Shown: piece by piece, positions 61,904 to 64,000 of the stretch
How positions within the stretch are numbered: position 1 is the stretch's first letter
Layout: each line of letters opens with the position of its first letter
Origin: Hyphomonas sp.
Lineage (GTDB): Bacteria > Pseudomonadota > Alphaproteobacteria > Caulobacterales > Hyphomonadaceae
Direction of reading: 5' to 3'
NCBI RefSeq assembly: GCF_013823385.1
Contig: NZ_PNMA01000012.1
Span: forward strand, 33,987 to 97,986
Length of the DNA: 64,000 bases
Translations under genes and position numbers: made by a program
The notes under the pieces: generated by a model
Databases searched by the model: none
What the model saw: only the letters and a program-made list of their open reading frames with translations
Told to the model about the DNA's origin: nothing

Positions 61904-63484
61904 TTGACTGAGACCACATTCGCGGACTTCGGCCTGGCCGAAAACATCCTCAAAGCCGTTATCGAGTCCGGCTATACCATCCCCACCCCGATCCAGCGCG
62001 AAGCCATTCCGCATATCCTGATGGGCGGAGACGTGACCGGTGTTGCCCAGACGGGCACCGGCAAGACGGCCGCCTTCGTGCTGCCGATGATCCAGCGCCT
62101 TTCCACCGGCCGCGCCCGCGCGCGGATGCCGCGCTGCCTGATCCTCTGCCCGACGCGCGAGCTTGCCGCGCAGGTGGCCGAGAATTTCGAGAAGTACGGC
62201 AAATACCTCAAGCTCACGATGGCGCTGCTGATTGGCGGCGTTTCTTTCAAGGATCAGGAAACCCTGCTTCAGCGCGGCGTGGACGTGCTGATCGCAACGC
62301 CGGGCCGCCTGATGGACCAGTTCGATCGCGGCAAGCTCTTGATGATGGGCGTTGAAACGCTGATCATCGACGAGGCCGACCGGATGCTCGACATGGGCTT
62401 CATTCCGGACATCGAGAAGATTTGCACCAAGCTGCCGGCCAACCGCCAGACGCTCCTGTTCTCTGCCACCTTCCCGGCGGACATCCAGCGCCTTGCCAAG
62501 ACTTTCCAGAGAGACCCGAAGAAGATCGAAGTGACGCGCCCGGCGCAGACCGCCGAGACGATCTCGCAATTCGTGGTCAAGCTGCCGACCAATGACGGCA
62601 AGGCCCGCCGCACGGCGCTGCGCCGCGTGATCGAAGCGACCAATGTGAAGAACGGCATCGTCTTCTGTAACCGGAAGGTCGAGGTGGACATCGTTGCCGC
62701 CTCGCTGACCAAGCATGGCCATGACGCCGCCCCGATCCATGGCGACCTGCCGCAAAGCGTGCGATCCGAAACGCTGCAGCGCTTCCGCGATGGCAAGCTG
62801 AAACTGCTCGTTGCCTCGGATGTGGCCGCGCGCGGACTGGACATTCCGGATGTGGGCCATGTGTTCAACTTTGGCCCGCCGCCGAAGGATGAAGACTATG
62901 TTCACCGCATCGGCCGCACCGGCCGGGCCGGCCGCACCGGCGAGAGCTATACGGTTGTGACGCCTGCGGACGAAAAGTCCTGGGGCTTTGTTCTGAAGAT
63001 GATCAAGAAGGACGTTCCGGAATTCATGCCGGAAGGCCTGCTTGAGGAACTTGAAACGCTTCCGCCGGAAGAAAAGCGCGACCGCAAGGGCGGGCGTGAC
63101 CGCGACCGCGGCGAGCGGGGCGGACGCAGCAGCGCCCGTGGCCGCAACAGCGAGCGCAGCGACCGCGCCAAGCGCAGCCCGCGCCGCCGCGAGCCGGAAG
63201 ATGGCGATGTGGCCGTTGCCGAAGCACCGGTTGCGATCGAAGCGGTGGAAGCTCCAGAAGCGGCAGAAGTTCCGGTTCAGGAAAAGCCCCGCCGCGAGCG
63301 CCCTGCCCGCAATGAAAAACGCCGTGAACGGAGCGATGAGCAGCCCCGCGGCGAGAAGCGCGAGCGCGACCGCGACCGCCCGCAGCGCGATTACAAGCGC
63401 AAGGATGACGACCTGATCCTGGAACCGGCGCCCGACCGCGTGGTCGGCTTCGGCAAGGACATTCCGGCCTTCCTGAAACGCTAA
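61904..63484 (+). CDS. DEAD-box RNA helicase, RhlE-like
   Basis: A protein of about 526 residues, from TTG 61904 with GGAG nine bases upstream; ATG 61859 would add 15 residues. The Q motif FADFGLAENILKAVIESGYTIPTPIQREAIP (in runs), AQTGTGKT, PTRELAAQV, TPGRLMDQF, DEADRMLDMGF, SATFP and HRIGRTGRAGRTGE are complete. The C-terminal tail of about 150 residues is rich in arginine, glycine, glutamate and aspartate (RGERGGRSSARGRNSERSDRAKR), which likely binds RNA. It remodels RNA, probably in ribosome assembly or turnover. Confidence 0.95.
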   Translation: MTETTFADFGLAENILKAVIESGYTIPTPIQREAIPHILMGGDVTGVAQTGTGKTAAFVLPMIQRLSTGRARARMPRCLILCPTRELAAQVAENFEKYGKYLKLTMALLIGGVSFKDQETLLQRGVDVLIATPGRLMDQFDRGKLLMMGVETLIIDEADRMLDMGFIPDIEKICTKLPANRQTLLFSATFPADIQRLAKTFQRDPKKIEVTRPAQTAETISQFVVKLPTNDGKARRTALRRVIEATNVKNGIVFCNRKVEVDIVAASLTKHGHDAAPIHGDLPQSVRSETLQRFRDGKLKLLVASDVAARGLDIPDVGHVFNFGPPPKDEDYVHRIGRTGRAGRTGESYTVVTPADEKSWGFVLKMIKKDVPEFMPEGLLEELETLPPEEKRDRKGGRDRDRGERGGRSSARGRNSERSDRAKRSPRRREPEDGDVAVAEAPVAIEAVEAPEAAEVPVQEKPRRERPARNEKRRERSDEQPRGEKRERDRDRPQRDYKRKDDDLILEPAPDRVVGFGKDIPAFLKR

Positions 63485-63545
63485 GACGTTTCCTGCAGCA
63501 CTTCCAGCCGGCCGCGCTCTCTGGGCGCAGCCGGTTTTGTGTTCT

Positions 63546-63620
63546 TACTGAGAGGTGCCCCCACCCGCTGCTCGGGCAATCGCGGTGCGATTGCTTTTCT
63601 TCGCAGCCCCCCATGTCTGG
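63546..63620. repeat. Intergenic repeat, family member 2 (inverted)
   Basis: It contains GCAATCGC-GGT-GCGATTGC (63576-63594). The reverse complement reads like the core at 48215-48270, with a dyad of the same type followed by CCCGAGCA(A/G) and a GGGG-rich run. It is therefore a second copy of the same family, on the other strand. Confidence 0.6.
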
Positions 63621-63686
63621 GGGAGGGGACGTGTTGCGTGGTGGGGCGGGCGTTGAGTTTCAGCGGAGGGCGGCTTTTCCCCAGGG

Positions 63687-63815
63687 CGCGACTTGCCCCC
63701 TCCCCGCTTGCGGGGAGGGTTGGGGTGGGGTTGCTTGAGGCTAGGAGGTGTCGGGGTGTGGGGCTCCCCCCTCCGCCCCTTCGGGGCACCTCACCCGCGC
63801 GCGGGGGAGGAGGAC
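63687..63815. repeat. GC-rich REP-like hairpin cluster
   Basis: It includes CCTCCCCG-CTTG-CGGGGAGG (about 63699-63718), a GGTTGGGGTGGGGTT run, and a second G/C-rich hairpin near 63770-63800 (GCCCCTTCGGGGC). It closely resembles intergenic repeats common in Caulobacterales genomes. The stop codon of the gene leaving the right edge lies inside it. Confidence 0.6.
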
Positions 63816-64000
63816 AGCGCCCGATAGAGAGGTTTCGTCCGTTGGAGGAGTTTTGGAGTCCTCCTTGAAAACGCCAACGAGGTTTGGCGCAATGTTCGAT
63901 TCCCAGACGGGATCATCCCAACTCGGTTTCACCGCCTTGGGTTTCTTGTAAGCGCGCCACGAGTCGCCGACCTGGACGATGTGGATATGGCCCCATTTGC
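63741..64000 (-). CDS. Unidentified protein, C-terminal end (partial)
   Basis: The minus-strand frame is open from the right edge of the window to a stop at 63741, giving 86 residues. The part nearest the edge reads KWGHIHIVQVGDSWRAYKK and VKPSWDDPVWESNIAPNLVGVF, a normal-looking protein sequence. The last 20-odd residues (RARVRCPEGAEGGAPHP) are translated from the repeat. I do not recognise the family. The end may have been rewritten by repeat insertion. Confidence 0.5.
   Translation of the reverse strand, partial: KWGHIHIVQVGDSWRAYKKPKAVKPSWDDPVWESNIAPNLVGVFKEDSKTPPTDETSLSGAVLLPRARVRCPEGAEGGAPHPDTS

Noticed and set aside
1..64000. CRISPR arrays, insertion sequences, prophage or attachment sites
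   Set aside because: I saw no regularly spaced repeats, transposase motifs or phage structural genes. The only repeats are the REP-like elements and short operator-like repeats listed.

Overview
The window is a GC-rich, densely coded bacterial chromosome segment with about 60 protein genes, one tRNA and no insertion sequence, prophage or CRISPR array that I could see. The gene set points to an alphaproteobacterium of the Hyphomonadaceae/Caulobacterales type. The evidence is a MucR regulator, DUF1491, DUF2336 and DUF6456 proteins, a DivJ/PleC-style histidine kinase, the order alr-mlaE-mlaF...radA-cvpA...purF, lipid A genes, and clustered GANTC (CcrM-type) sites. A Hyphomonas-like organism is my inference and is not proven by the sequence.

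Layout. 1-9.3 kb: end of an ABC-F ATPase, a PAN-domain secreted protein, prfC, several small secreted or lipoproteins, a glycosyltransferase, a DivJ-like kinase, and sufE. 9.3-11.5 kb: a regulatory block with a DUF6456 gene coupled to a stand-alone DnaA domain-IV-like protein, a PAS_5-type protein with an unusual promoter, and mucR. 11.6-19.6 kb: a ten-gene, tightly overlapping Mrp-type cation/proton antiporter operon with three MrpD-like subunits and no full-length MrpA. 19.7-25.7 kb: a DUF2336 protein, membrane proteins, alr, and the MlaE/MlaF ABC pair. 25.7-32.6 kb: an AT-richer orphan gene, a flavoprotein, radA, cvpA, a lipoprotein and purF. 32.6-39.1 kb: oxidoreductases, a lipoprotein, a DUF429-like protein, HU and a MATE exporter. 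39.4-43.3 kb: a three-gene envelope operon of unknown function that includes an OmpA-like lipoprotein.

43.3-52.9 kb: a CPBP protease, a TIKI/ChaN-like lipoprotein, class II DAHP synthase, a TIR-ParA fusion protein, glutathione reductase, rpiA, glmU, gph and a small conserved protein. 52.9-53.5 kb: an AT-richer non-coding stretch followed by tRNA-Val(CAC). 53.5-57.6 kb: a lipid A/LPS operon (DUF374 acyltransferase, waaA, lpxK, LpxL-type acyltransferase). 57.6-64 kb: a lipoprotein cytochrome c, a GT1-type glycosyltransferase, a TetR regulator, a squalene/phytoene synthase-like protein, sodB, a DEAD-box helicase, and intergenic repeats that run into the 3' end of a gene leaving the window.

Most genes are housekeeping: translation release, recombination, purine synthesis, peptidoglycan and LPS precursors, oxidative stress and ion homeostasis. 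The most unusual items are the TIR-ParA protein, a terminator whose stem also holds the next gene's ribosome binding site, a promoter with four GANTC sites in two adjacent inverted repeats, the three-D Mrp operon, and the uncharacterised envelope operon.
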